The position numbers were made by a program, and so were the translations under genes. A stretch of DNA of 64,000 bases from Sphingomonas sp. JC676 (GTDB lineage: Bacteria; Pseudomonadota; Alphaproteobacteria; Sphingomonadales; Sphingomonadaceae). The stretch is taken from positions 1,364,001 to 1,428,000 of the forward strand of contig NZ_JACTGR010000001.1 of assembly GCF_014489075.1 (NCBI RefSeq), given 5' to 3'. Positions 1 through 9,434 of this stretch are shown here, one piece after another. Within the stretch, counting starts at the first letter, position 1, and each line of letters starts with the position of its first letter. The notes under the pieces are model-generated. The model was not told the origin of the DNA. It saw only the letters and a list, made by a program, of their open reading frames with translations, and searched no databases.

Positions 1-725
1 CGCGCGGCCGCCAGGCTCGCGGCTTCCTTGCCCATGTGATGGACCAGCGCGCCGCAACAACCCTCGCCCGGCGCGAACACCACGTCGTAGCCGGCGCGGT
101 TGAGCAGACGGACGGTGGCTGCACGGATCTCGGGCCGCAATACGGGTTCGGCGCAGCCCTGCATCAGCGCCACCCTCCCCCGCGATTGCTGCGCCGGCGA
201 TGCGGCCTTGGAAGGCTTGGGCGCAGCATTTTTCGGTGCCATCGCGAGCATCGCCGCCATCGGCTTCAGCGCCGGAAAGCGCTCGACCAAAGGCGTGGCC
301 GGCCGCGCGAGTCGTGCCAGCGCTAGCGCGAGGCGGAAGCGCCCGGGATAGGGCAGCACCTGCGCCAGCAGGGCGCGGAAGAAGCGCTCAGTCCACGGCC
401 GGCGATAGCGCTCCTCGATATAGGCACGCGCGTGATCGACCAGGTGCATATAGTTCACGCCCGACGGGCAGGTCGTCATGCAGGACAGGCACGACAGGCA
501 GCGGTCGATATGCTTGACGACTTCCGCGCTCGGCTCTCGCTCATTCTCGAGCATGTCCTTCATCAGATAGATGCGCCCGCGCGGACTATCGAGCTCGTCG
601 CCAAGCAGCACATAAGTCGGGCAGGTCGCGGTGCAGAAGCCGCAATGCACGCATTTGCGGATCACCGCCTCGGAGGCCGCCATCGCGGGATCGGCCAACT
701 GCGCGGGGGAAAAAGCCGTCTGCAT
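1..725 (-). CDS. glcF: Glycolate oxidase iron-sulfur subunit GlcF (partial, C-terminus outside window)
   Basis: Iron-sulfur subunit of the membrane-associated glycolate oxidase complex, which passes electrons from the GlcD flavin site to the respiratory chain. The visible N-terminal part carries two ferredoxin-type cysteine clusters, CVHCGFCTATCP and CLSCLSCMTTCPSGVNY, typical of GlcF and related CCG-domain proteins. Further on there is a GCAEPVLRPE segment and a GEGCCGAL segment, the start of the first CCG (heterodisulfide-reductase-like) domain. The second CCG domain lies beyond the window. The ATG is 2 nt past the glcE stop, so this is the third gene of a glcDEF operon. The family assignment is firm. 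The substrate (glycolate rather than another 2-hydroxy acid) rests on the GlcD/GlcE partners. Confidence 0.9.
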   Translation of the reverse strand, partial: MQTAFSPAQLADPAMAASEAVIRKCVHCGFCTATCPTYVLLGDELDSPRGRIYLMKDMLENEREPSAEVVKHIDRCLSCLSCMTTCPSGVNYMHLVDHARAYIEERYRRPWTERFFRALLAQVLPYPGRFRLALALARLARPATPLVERFPALKPMAAMLAMAPKNAAPKPSKAASPAQQSRGRVALMQGCAEPVLRPEIRAATVRLLNRAGYDVVFAPGEGCCGALVHHMGKEAASLAAA

Positions 726-727
726 TT

Positions 728-1876
728 CTAGAACCGTCCCGTCTCGAACACGCCGGCCGGATCGAAAGCGCGGCGCACCCGCTCCTCCAGTGCCACGACA
801 CCGGCCGCCAGCGGATGGAACGCCGGCACCGCGGCTCGAATCTCCGCGGGCGCGCGGACCAGGACTGCGTGCCCGCCAGCCTTCGCCGCCGCATCGCGCA
901 CCGCTTGGGCGTCGCCGTCAAAAACAATCCAGACCAGCCCGCCCGCCCAGTCGAACAGCCAGCGCGCGCCGAGCGGCTCGAGCGCGGCAACGACCGATGG
1001 TCCGCCACTCGGCGGAACGTTGACGCGCCAAAGCATGGCATCCCGCCCCAGCGGATCGAGCGTGCGCAGCCCTGCCCACCACGCGGCGTCAGCCTCGCCG
1101 TCGAGCGCCACTACCATGCCATGCTCCCCGAGCAGGCGCTCGACCATCGCCGCGCGCGCCGCGACCGACGGCCCGAATCCGAGCAGGCGCAGCGCCGTCA
1201 GCGATTTCTCGCCGCCGCTCCCGGCGGGCAAATGGGCTGCCGCGCCCACTTCGGCATGCGAACCCATCGCCGCCGCCATCACGCGAACCGCCACCGCCGG
1301 ATCGAGCCCCTCGACCGCGCGCGTCGACGCGATGGGCGCACGCGGAAGCACCTTCAGCGTCAATTCGGTCATCGCGAACAGCCGCCCCCAGCTTCCCGCG
1401 GCGAGCTTGGGCAGGTCATAGCCGGTGACGTTCTTCACCACCTTGGCGCCCGCGACGAAGATTTCCCCCCGGCCCGAAACCGCGCGCAGCCCGAGCAGAT
1501 GGTCGCGCGCGCCGCCGCCCGAAAGCCGCAGCGATCCCGAAACGCCGGCGGCAACCACGCCGCCAATCGTCGCCGCGCCGACCGCGCCGCCCCGGATCGG
1601 GCCATGATCGAACGGATCGAACGCCAGCATCTGTCCGCGTTCGGCGACCAGCTGCTCGACTTCGGCGAGCGGCGTGCCCGGCCGCACGGTCAGCACCAGT
1701 TCTGCGGGATCATAGTCGATCACCCCGGCCAGCCCGTACAGATCGAGCGACCGAGCCTCGGGACGCGGCGCGCCGATCGTGGCCTTGCTACCGCCGCCCC
1801 GGATATCGAGCGTCACCCCTGCCCTTATGGCATCGGCGACGGCGTCGCGGACATCGTCTTCACTAAGCGGACGCAT
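728..1876 (-). CDS. glcE: Glycolate oxidase FAD-binding subunit GlcE
   Basis: Second flavin-type subunit of glycolate oxidase, 382 residues. The N-terminal half is a short FAD_binding_4 domain: GGGSKATIGAP near residue 25, then TVRPGTPLAEVEQ and a Gly-rich TIGGVVAAGVSGSLR stretch, with VKNVTGYDLPKL after it. The C-terminal half is the smaller, weakly conserved GlcE cap region. A much longer open frame runs upstream in this frame, but it is antisense-like readthrough inside glcD. The ATG chosen overlaps the glcD stop (TGATG), the usual sign of translational coupling, and gives the family's normal length. It is cotranscribed with glcD and glcF. Confidence 0.92.
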   Translation of the reverse strand: MRPLSEDDVRDAVADAIRAGVTLDIRGGGSKATIGAPRPEARSLDLYGLAGVIDYDPAELVLTVRPGTPLAEVEQLVAERGQMLAFDPFDHGPIRGGAVGAATIGGVVAAGVSGSLRLSGGGARDHLLGLRAVSGRGEIFVAGAKVVKNVTGYDLPKLAAGSWGRLFAMTELTLKVLPRAPIASTRAVEGLDPAVAVRVMAAAMGSHAEVGAAAHLPAGSGGEKSLTALRLLGFGPSVAARAAMVERLLGEHGMVVALDGEADAAWWAGLRTLDPLGRDAMLWRVNVPPSGGPSVVAALEPLGARWLFDWAGGLVWIVFDGDAQAVRDAAAKAGGHAVLVRAPAEIRAAVPAFHPLAAGVVALEERVRRAFDPAGVFETGRF

Positions 1877-3369
1877 CAGAATCGCGGCAGCTCCGGATGG
1901 GGCAGTTCGCCCCGGTGAATGTGCATCCGGCCAAGCTCGGCGCAGCGGTGCAGCGTCGGGAAGACTTTGCCGGGGTTGAGCAAGGATTGCGGATCGAACG
2001 CGCATTTGAGCCGCTGCTGCTGGTTCAGGTCCGCCTCGCTGAACATCACAGGCATCAGGTCGCGCTTCTCGACGCCCACGCCGTGTTCGCCAGTCAGCAC
2101 CCCGCCCACCTCGACGCACAGCCGCAATATGTCGCTGCCGAACGCCTCGGCGCGCTCGAGCTGTCCGGGCTGGTTCGCGTCGTAGAGGATCAGCGGATGG
2201 AGATTGCCGTCGCCGGCGTGGAAGACGTTGGCGACTCCCAGGCCGTATTGCTCCGACAGTTCGGCCATCCGCTCGAGCACTTCGGGCAGCCGGCGGCGCG
2301 GGATGGTGCCGTCCATGCAGTAATAATCGGGCGAAATCCGGCCCACTGCCGGGAACGCCGCCTTGCGCCCTGCCCAGAAGGCGACGCGCTCGGCCTCGTC
2401 CTGCGAGGCGCGCAGCGTCGTCGAGCCATTGGCGCGGGCGATGGCGGTCACTTCGTCGATCAGATGGTCGCACTCCGCCCCGACCCCGTCGAGCTCCACG
2501 ATCAGCAGCGCCTCGACATCCAGCGGATAGCCGACCTCGACAAAGGCCTCGGCGGCATGGATCGCGAGCCGGTCCATCATCTCCATGCCCGCCGGAATGA
2601 TGCCCGCCGCGATCACGTCGGCGACGCACTGGCCGGCGCCCTCGACGCTCGGAAATCCGATCAGCAGCGCACGCGCTGCCTGGGGCTTGGGCAGGATCCG
2701 CACCGTCACTTCGGTGACCACGCCCAACAATCCCTCCGAACCGACGATCACGCCGAGCAGATCGAGCCCCGCGGGATCGAGATGGCGCCCACCCAGCCGG
2801 ACGATCTCGCCGTCCATCATCACCAACTCGACGCCGAGCACATTGTTGGTGGTGAGGCCATATTTCAGACAATGCACCCCGCCCGAATTCTCCGCGACAT
2901 TGCCGCCAATCGAGCAGGCGATCTGGCTCGACGGGTCCGGCGCATAATAGAATCCGCGGTCCTCGACCGCCCGCGTGATCGCGAGATTGGTGACACCAGG
3001 CTGCACTACGGCCAGGCGATCCTCGTAATCCACGTCCAGCACCCGGTTGAACTTGGACAGGCCGAGCAGCACGCCATCTTCCAACGGCAACGCGCCGCCC
3101 GACAGCGACGTACCCGAACCGCGCGGCACCACCTTGACGCGCTCGGCATGGCACCAGGCCAACACCTGCGAGACCTGCTCGACCGTGTCCGGCAGCACCA
3201 CCACGAGCGGCACTTGGCGATAGGCGGTCAACCCGTCGCTCTCGAACGGCCGCAGCCCGTCCGGATTGTCGATCACGCCTTCGCCGGGTACGATTCGGCG
3301 CAGCGCGGCGACGATAAAATCGCGCCGCGCGAGCGTGTTCGCGTCCGCCTGGGGCATCTTCAGCGTCAT
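1876..3369 (-). CDS. glcD: Glycolate oxidase FAD-linked subunit GlcD
   Basis: Catalytic flavoprotein subunit that oxidises glycolate (and often D-lactate) to the 2-oxo acid. Of 497 residues, roughly 55-195 form the FAD_binding_4 (PCMH) domain with PRGSGTSLSGG near 82-92. The C-terminal FAD-oxidase domain carries the conserved HAGDGNLHP at about 384-392. First gene of glcDEF. It is divergent from apnO across a 108-bp gap that contains a GntR-type operator, so it may be co-regulated with apionate catabolism. That would fit, since glycolate is a reported end product of one branch of that pathway. The co-regulation is inference; the enzyme family is clear from motifs. Confidence 0.93.
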   Translation of the reverse strand: MTLKMPQADANTLARRDFIVAALRRIVPGEGVIDNPDGLRPFESDGLTAYRQVPLVVVLPDTVEQVSQVLAWCHAERVKVVPRGSGTSLSGGALPLEDGVLLGLSKFNRVLDVDYEDRLAVVQPGVTNLAITRAVEDRGFYYAPDPSSQIACSIGGNVAENSGGVHCLKYGLTTNNVLGVELVMMDGEIVRLGGRHLDPAGLDLLGVIVGSEGLLGVVTEVTVRILPKPQAARALLIGFPSVEGAGQCVADVIAAGIIPAGMEMMDRLAIHAAEAFVEVGYPLDVEALLIVELDGVGAECDHLIDEVTAIARANGSTTLRASQDEAERVAFWAGRKAAFPAVGRISPDYYCMDGTIPRRRLPEVLERMAELSEQYGLGVANVFHAGDGNLHPLILYDANQPGQLERAEAFGSDILRLCVEVGGVLTGEHGVGVEKRDLMPVMFSEADLNQQQRLKCAFDPQSLLNPGKVFPTLHRCAELGRMHIHRGELPHPELPRF

Positions 3370-3426
3370 CCGGCTCCCCTAATCGGGCCCGCCTTGCTCG
3401 GCAAAGCGATCCTCTCTTGCACTACT

Positions 3427-3447
3427 CATTATACCAGCATACCATAT
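3427..3447. promoter_or_regulatory. Predicted GntR/NanR-type operator between glcD and apnO
   Basis: On the minus strand the core reads TGGTATGC followed at once by TGGTATAA, a direct repeat with an 8-nt period. 19 of 21 bases match the site in front of the GH106 gene. GGTATA direct repeats are the known binding pattern of NanR, and the NanR-like regulator gene of this cluster lies about 8 kb to the right. A possible apnO promoter, TTGCAC at 3417 and TACCAT at 3440 with 17-nt spacing, would be covered by the site, suggesting repression. The promoter boxes are a weak call. Confidence 0.7.
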
Positions 3448-3477
3448 CCGCCAAGACGTAGTTCACGGAGAGGTTGC

Positions 3478-4305
3478 ATGGTCTCGGTTGCGCTATTCGG
3501 CGCCGGCGGAAAGATGGGCGCACGCCTGTCCCGCAATTTGAAGTCGAGCGAATATGACGTCCGGCACGTCGAGCTGAGCGATGCCGGCCGTGCGCGGCTG
3601 AGGGACGAACTCGGCATCGAGTGCGTCGATCAGGATGCGGCGCTCGACAATGTCGATGTCGTCATCCTCGCGGTGCCCGATACGATCGTCGGCAAGGTCG
3701 CCCATGCGCTTTCACCGTCGCTGAAGAGTGGCGCGATGATCATGGCGCTCGACGCGGCGGCGCCGTTCGCGGGGCACCTGCCGGACCGCCCCGACCTGAC
3801 CTATTTCGTCACCCATCCCTGCCACCCGCCGATCTTCAACGACGAGACCGATCCCGCAGCGCGCGACGATCGCTTCGGCGGGCTGCACGCACGCCAGAGT
3901 ATCGTCAGTGCATTGATGCAGGGCCCGGACGAGCATTACGAAATCGGTGAGGCGATCGCACGGGCGATCTGGGCACCGATCCTGCGCTCGCACCGCGTGA
4001 CCGTTGATCAGATGGCGCTGCTCGAGCCCGGCCTTTCGGAAACCGTGGTTGCTTCGTTGCTCGACGTCATGCGCGAGGCGATGGACGAAGTCGTCGCCCG
4101 TGGCGTTCCGCAGGAAGCGGCGCGCGATTTCCTGCTCGGCCACATGAACATCCTGGGCGCCGTGATTTTCCAGCATATTCCGGGGGTCTTCTCGGACGCT
4201 TGCAACAAGGCGATCACCTTCGGCAAACCCCAGCTCATGCGCGACGATTGGAAGAATGTCTTCGACCGCGACGAGCTTGCCGCTAGCATTCAGCGGATAA
4301 CCTGA
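3478..4305 (+). CDS. apnO: D-apionate oxidoisomerase ApnO
   Basis: Predicted to convert D-apionate to 3-oxo-isoapionate using NAD. The 275-residue protein starts with a Rossmann GAGGKMG motif (residues 7-13). It continues with VVILAVPD and the distinctive THPCHPPIFN and QMALLEPGLSETV segments, then a long helical C-terminal domain with QEAARDFLLGHMNI. This layout is the phosphogluconate-dehydrogenase-C-like family to which ApnO belongs; I recognise it from memory of that family, not from a search. The ATG is preceded by GGAGAGG. It heads the plus-strand operon with a sugar ABC transporter, apsD and apnL, the context expected for apiose use. The alternative is a related sugar-acid dehydrogenase, but the neighbours make ApnO much more likely. 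Confidence 0.85.
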   Translation: MVSVALFGAGGKMGARLSRNLKSSEYDVRHVELSDAGRARLRDELGIECVDQDAALDNVDVVILAVPDTIVGKVAHALSPSLKSGAMIMALDAAAPFAGHLPDRPDLTYFVTHPCHPPIFNDETDPAARDDRFGGLHARQSIVSALMQGPDEHYEIGEAIARAIWAPILRSHRVTVDQMALLEPGLSETVVASLLDVMREAMDEVVARGVPQEAARDFLLGHMNILGAVIFQHIPGVFSDACNKAITFGKPQLMRDDWKNVFDRDELAASIQRIT

Positions 4306-4354
4306 AGGGGTTTTCATCGGGTCGACGCTCCCGTCAAAAGAGGGGCGAGGCTGA

Positions 4355-5858
<1,504 letters not shown>

Positions 5859-5862
<4 letters not shown>

Positions 5863-7379
5863 ACGCTCCCGCCCCCCGGATGCGCGCGGAGCGCGTATCG
5901 AAGCTCTATCCCGGGGTTCAAGCGCTCGACGCGGTCGATTTCGAGATCCACGCCGGCGCAGTCAACGTGCTGATCGGCGAGAATGGCGCAGGCAAGTCGA
6001 CGCTGATGAAGATCATCGCTGGGGTCGAACAGCCGAGCGCCGGCCGCCTGGTGCTGGACGGTGCGGAAGTGGCGTTCGCCAATCCCGCCGCCGCCGCGCG
6101 TCAGGGTGTGTGCATGGTGTTCCAGGAACTGAGCCTGTTCGCCAATCTCAGCATCGCCGAGAACATCTTCATCGGCCGCGAGCGCTGCCGGATGGGCATC
6201 GACATCGATCAGGGCTCCGAGATTGCGCGCGCGCGGGAAGTGCTGGCGCGGCTGCGCCATCCCCTCGACCCGCGTGCGCTGGTCTCTTCGCTCACTATCG
6301 GCCAGCAGCAGATCGTCGAGATCGCCCGCGCCCTCGCCCAGGATGCGCGCGTGCTGATCCTCGACGAACCGACCTCCGCGCTCAGCACCACCGAGGCGGA
6401 GACATTGTTCGGCGTGCTCGCCGAGCTCAAGGAGCGCGGCGTCGCCATCGTCTATATCTCGCACCGGCTGGAAGAGCTGAAGCGGGTCGGCGACCATGTC
6501 ACCGTCCTGCGCGACGGCCGCCTCGTCGCGACCGCCGAAATGCGCGATGTCGACGTGCCATGGATCGTCCGCCAGATGATCGGGCGCGACGCCCCTGCCC
6601 GCGCCGAATGCGCCCGCGGCGAGCTCGGCGGCGAAGTGCTGCGCGTCACCGATCTCGTATTGCCGCGCGAACGCGGTGGCTTCCTCGTCGATCACGTCTC
6701 GCTGTCGGTACGTACCGGCGAGATCGTCGGCATCTACGGCCTCTTGGGCGCCGGTCGGACCGAATTGCTCGAATCGATCATGGGCTGCCGCCGCGACGCC
6801 GTGGGGCGCGTCATGGTCGCCGGCGCCGATATCAGCCGGTACGACATATGCGGCCGGGTGGCGGCAGGTGTCGCGCTCGTGCCTGAAGATCGCCGCCATG
6901 CCGGCTTTGTTGGCACCTTCTCGGTCGCGCGCAACCTGACCCTGGCGAGCCTGCGCCGATTCACGCGCCTGTTTCACCTTGATCCGGCACGCGAAGCTTC
7001 GGCGGTCGCCACGTCGACCAGCGATCTCGCGATCAAGACGGCGGGGCCGGACACGCCCGTCACCACGCTTTCGGGCGGCAACCAGCAAAAGGTCGTGATC
7101 GGCAAGGCGCTGCTCACCCGTCCCAAGATCCTGCTGCTCGACGAGCCGACACGCGGGGTCGATGTCGGCGCCAAGGCCGAGCAATACCGCCTGATCCGCC
7201 GCCTCGCCGACGAAGGCCTGGGCGTGCTCTTCGCAACGTCCGAACTCGACGAACTGACCGCGCTCGCCGATCGCGTGCTGGTGATGCGCGAAGGCGTCAT
7301 CGCGCTGGACCTGCCGTGCGCTGACGCGGACCATGACAGTATCACCGCCGCCGCGAACCCGCGGGCCGAGGCGGCATGA
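5859..7379 (+). CDS. Sugar ABC transporter ATP-binding protein (RbsA/XylG-like)
   Basis: Double-ABC ATPase of the CUT2 sugar importer class, 506 residues. The first nucleotide-binding domain has Walker A GENGAGKST at 40-48, the signature region SSLTIGQQQ and Walker B VLILDEPTSAL. The second has the usual degenerate Walker A (GLLGAGRTE), a standard LSGGNQQK signature and Walker B ILLLDEPTRGVDVG. A degenerate second Walker A is normal for this class and is not damage. It overlaps the DUF2291 gene by 4 nt and is followed within 10 nt by the permease. Cytoplasmic, powering uptake of the sugar bound by the lipoprotein encoded two genes upstream. Confidence 0.93.
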
Positions 7380-7386
7380 AGGGGGC

Positions 7387-8415
7387 ATGATGGGAGGCGA
7401 TACGCTGCTCTTGCTGATGCGGCTGAGGACGGTGATCGCACTGGTCGTCGTGCTTGCCGTATTCTCCGTCGCGGCACCCAATTTCCTGAGCAGTGCCAAC
7501 ATGGTGCTGATGCTCAAGCATGTCGCGCTGAACGCGATCCTGGCGATCGGCCTCACTTATGTGATCGTCGCGGGCGGGATCGACCTGTCGGTCGGCTCGG
7601 TCGCGGGCTTGACCGGCATGGTCGCGGGCTTCCTGATGCTGAACGGCGTGCCTGTCGGCAGCGACATGCTGGTGCGCTTCAACCTGCTCGAGATCATCCT
7701 GATCGTGCTCGCGCTCGGCGTCGTGATCGGGCTGATCAACGGGCTGTTGGTCGCGCGCTTGAAGGTCGCGCCGTTCATCGCGACGCTCGGCACCCTCTAT
7801 GTCGTGCGCGGCGCGGCCTTGCTTTCGTCGGGCGGGCGGACCTTCCCTGATCTGGTCGGCGACACCTATTACGGCACGTCTGGTTTCCCCGTGATCGGTG
7901 GCGGCTATCTGATCGGGCTCCCGGTCTCGGTGTGGATCCTCGCGGTAATCGCCGCGCTCGCCGCTTATGTGACGATGCGCACCCCGCTCGGACGCCAAAT
8001 CTATGCCGTCGGCGGCAACGCCGTCGCCGCCGCGCTCTCCGGCATCCGCGTCGGACGCGTGCTGATCGTGACCTATATGGTCTCGGGCTTCTGCGCCGCG
8101 GTGGTCGGCCTGATCATCGCCTCCGAACTCCAGGCCGCGCACCCCGCGACCGGCGAAACCTTCGAGCTCAACGCGATCGCCGCGGCGGTTCTCGGCGGTG
8201 CCTCCATGAGCGGTGGGCGCGGCACGATCCTCGGCACCCTGGTCGGCGCCGCGGTGATCGGCGTGCTGGGCGACGGCATGGTGATGATGGGCGTCAGCGC
8301 CTTCTGGCAGATGGTGATCAAAGGGCTGGTGATCATCGCCGCAGTGCTGCTCGACGGCGCGCAGGCGCGGCTCCAGCACCGCGTCGCGATCCGGCGCGCG
8401 GCGGCCACGGCCTGA
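7387..8415 (+). CDS. Sugar ABC transporter permease (RbsC-like)
   Basis: Inner-membrane permease of the BPD_transp_2 family, 342 residues and about eight to ten hydrophobic segments. It carries the CUT2 hallmark GGIDLSVGSVAGLTGM in the N-terminal half and AAAVLGGASMSGGRGTILGTLVG in the C-terminal half (given here in overlapping short form: GGASMSGGRGT). The ATG chosen follows AAGGGGGC directly after the ATPase stop. An ATG one codon later is an equal alternative, and a longer frame upstream overlaps the ATPase gene and is not preferred. Its stop overlaps the apsD start (TGATG), linking transport with the first catabolic step. Confidence 0.9.
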   Translation: MMGGDTLLLLMRLRTVIALVVVLAVFSVAAPNFLSSANMVLMLKHVALNAILAIGLTYVIVAGGIDLSVGSVAGLTGMVAGFLMLNGVPVGSDMLVRFNLLEIILIVLALGVVIGLINGLLVARLKVAPFIATLGTLYVVRGAALLSSGGRTFPDLVGDTYYGTSGFPVIGGGYLIGLPVSVWILAVIAALAAYVTMRTPLGRQIYAVGGNAVAAALSGIRVGRVLIVTYMVSGFCAAVVGLIIASELQAAHPATGETFELNAIAAAVLGGASMSGGRGTILGTLVGAAVIGVLGDGMVMMGVSAFWQMVIKGLVIIAAVLLDGAQARLQHRVAIRRAAATA

Positions 8416-9434
8416 TGCTGCGCGGCGGCCTTATCGGCTGCGGCTTCTTCGCCGCCAACCAGCTCCACGCGTGGCACGATATCGACGGGGTCGAGATCGC
8501 CGCGATCTGCGACACCGATCCCGCCCGGCTGGCCGCCACCGGCGACCAGTTCGACATCGCCGCACGCTACACCGATGCGGCCGCGATGCTGACCACCGAG
8601 CGCCTCGATTTCGTCGACATCGCCACGACCCCGCCCAGCCACCGCGCCCTGGTCGAGCTCGCCGCGCGGCACCGCGTACCGGTCATCTGCCAGAAACCGC
8701 TCGCCGCTACCTTCGCCGACGCCCGCTCGATGGTCGCCACCTGCGACGCTGCCGGCGTGGCGATGATGGTCCACGAGAATTTCCGCTGGCAGGCCCCGAT
8801 CCGCGCGCTCCGTGCCGCGATCGACGCCGGCGAGATTGGCACGCCCTTCTTCGCTCGCCTCACCTTCCGCTCGGGCTTCGACGTCTATGCCGCCCAGCCC
8901 TATCTCGCCGAAGGCGAGCGCTTCATCATCGAGGATCTCGGCATCCACGTGCTCGATATCGCCCGCTTCGTGATGGGCGAGGCGACGACGCTCTTCTGCC
9001 GCACCCAGCGCGTCAATCCGGCGATCCGCGGCGAGGATGTCGCGACAATCCTGCTTGGCCATGGCGACCACGCGACGAGCATCGTCGACTGCAGCTACGC
9101 GACGCCGATCCACGACGATCCCTTCCCGCAGACATTGATCGAAGTCGACGGCGACCGCGGACGGCTGCGGCTGGAGGCGGGCTATCGCCTGACCGTCGAG
9201 AATCGCGAGCGCATCGTGACACGCGACGTGGCGCCGCCGCTCCTACCCTGGGCGGAGAAGCCGTGGCACGGCATCCAGGAGAGCGTCGCGGCGATCCAGC
9301 GGCATTGGGTCGAATGTCTCGCAACCGGTCGCGAGCCCGCAACTTCGGGTCACGACAATCTGCGCACGCTCGCGCTGGTCGATGCCGCCTATCGCAGCGC
9401 CGCCGAAGGGCGCGCGGTCGATGTCGAGCGCTGA
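8415..9434 (+). CDS. apsD: D-apiose dehydrogenase ApsD (Gfo/Idh/MocA family)
   Basis: Predicted NAD-dependent oxidation of D-apiose to D-apionolactone. The 339-residue protein has an N-terminal Rossmann fold, GLIGCGFFAANQLHAW at the start and ICQKPLA near residue 95, the Lys-Pro pair that ends the cofactor fold in this superfamily. The C-terminal domain holds HENFRWQAPI, RSGFDVYAAQPYL and EDLGIHVLDIARF; the Asp and His there match the catalytic positions of Gfo/Idh/MocA enzymes. The sequence style strongly resembles described ApsD proteins, and the direct coupling to apnL (14-nt overlap) supports the call. A general myo-inositol or glucose-type oxidoreductase is the fallback. Confidence 0.82.
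   Translation: MLRGGLIGCGFFAANQLHAWHDIDGVEIAAICDTDPARLAATGDQFDIAARYTDAAAMLTTERLDFVDIATTPPSHRALVELAARHRVPVICQKPLAATFADARSMVATCDAAGVAMMVHENFRWQAPIRALRAAIDAGEIGTPFFARLTFRSGFDVYAAQPYLAEGERFIIEDLGIHVLDIARFVMGEATTLFCRTQRVNPAIRGEDVATILLGHGDHATSIVDCSYATPIHDDPFPQTLIEVDGDRGRLRLEAGYRLTVENRERIVTRDVAPPLLPWAEKPWHGIQESVAAIQRHWVECLATGREPATSGHDNLRTLALVDAAYRSAAEGRAVDVER

Noticed and set aside
1897..3477. In-frame extension of apnO by more than 500 codons upstream
   Set aside because: It is antisense to glcD; the ATG with GGAGAGG gives the normal enzyme length.
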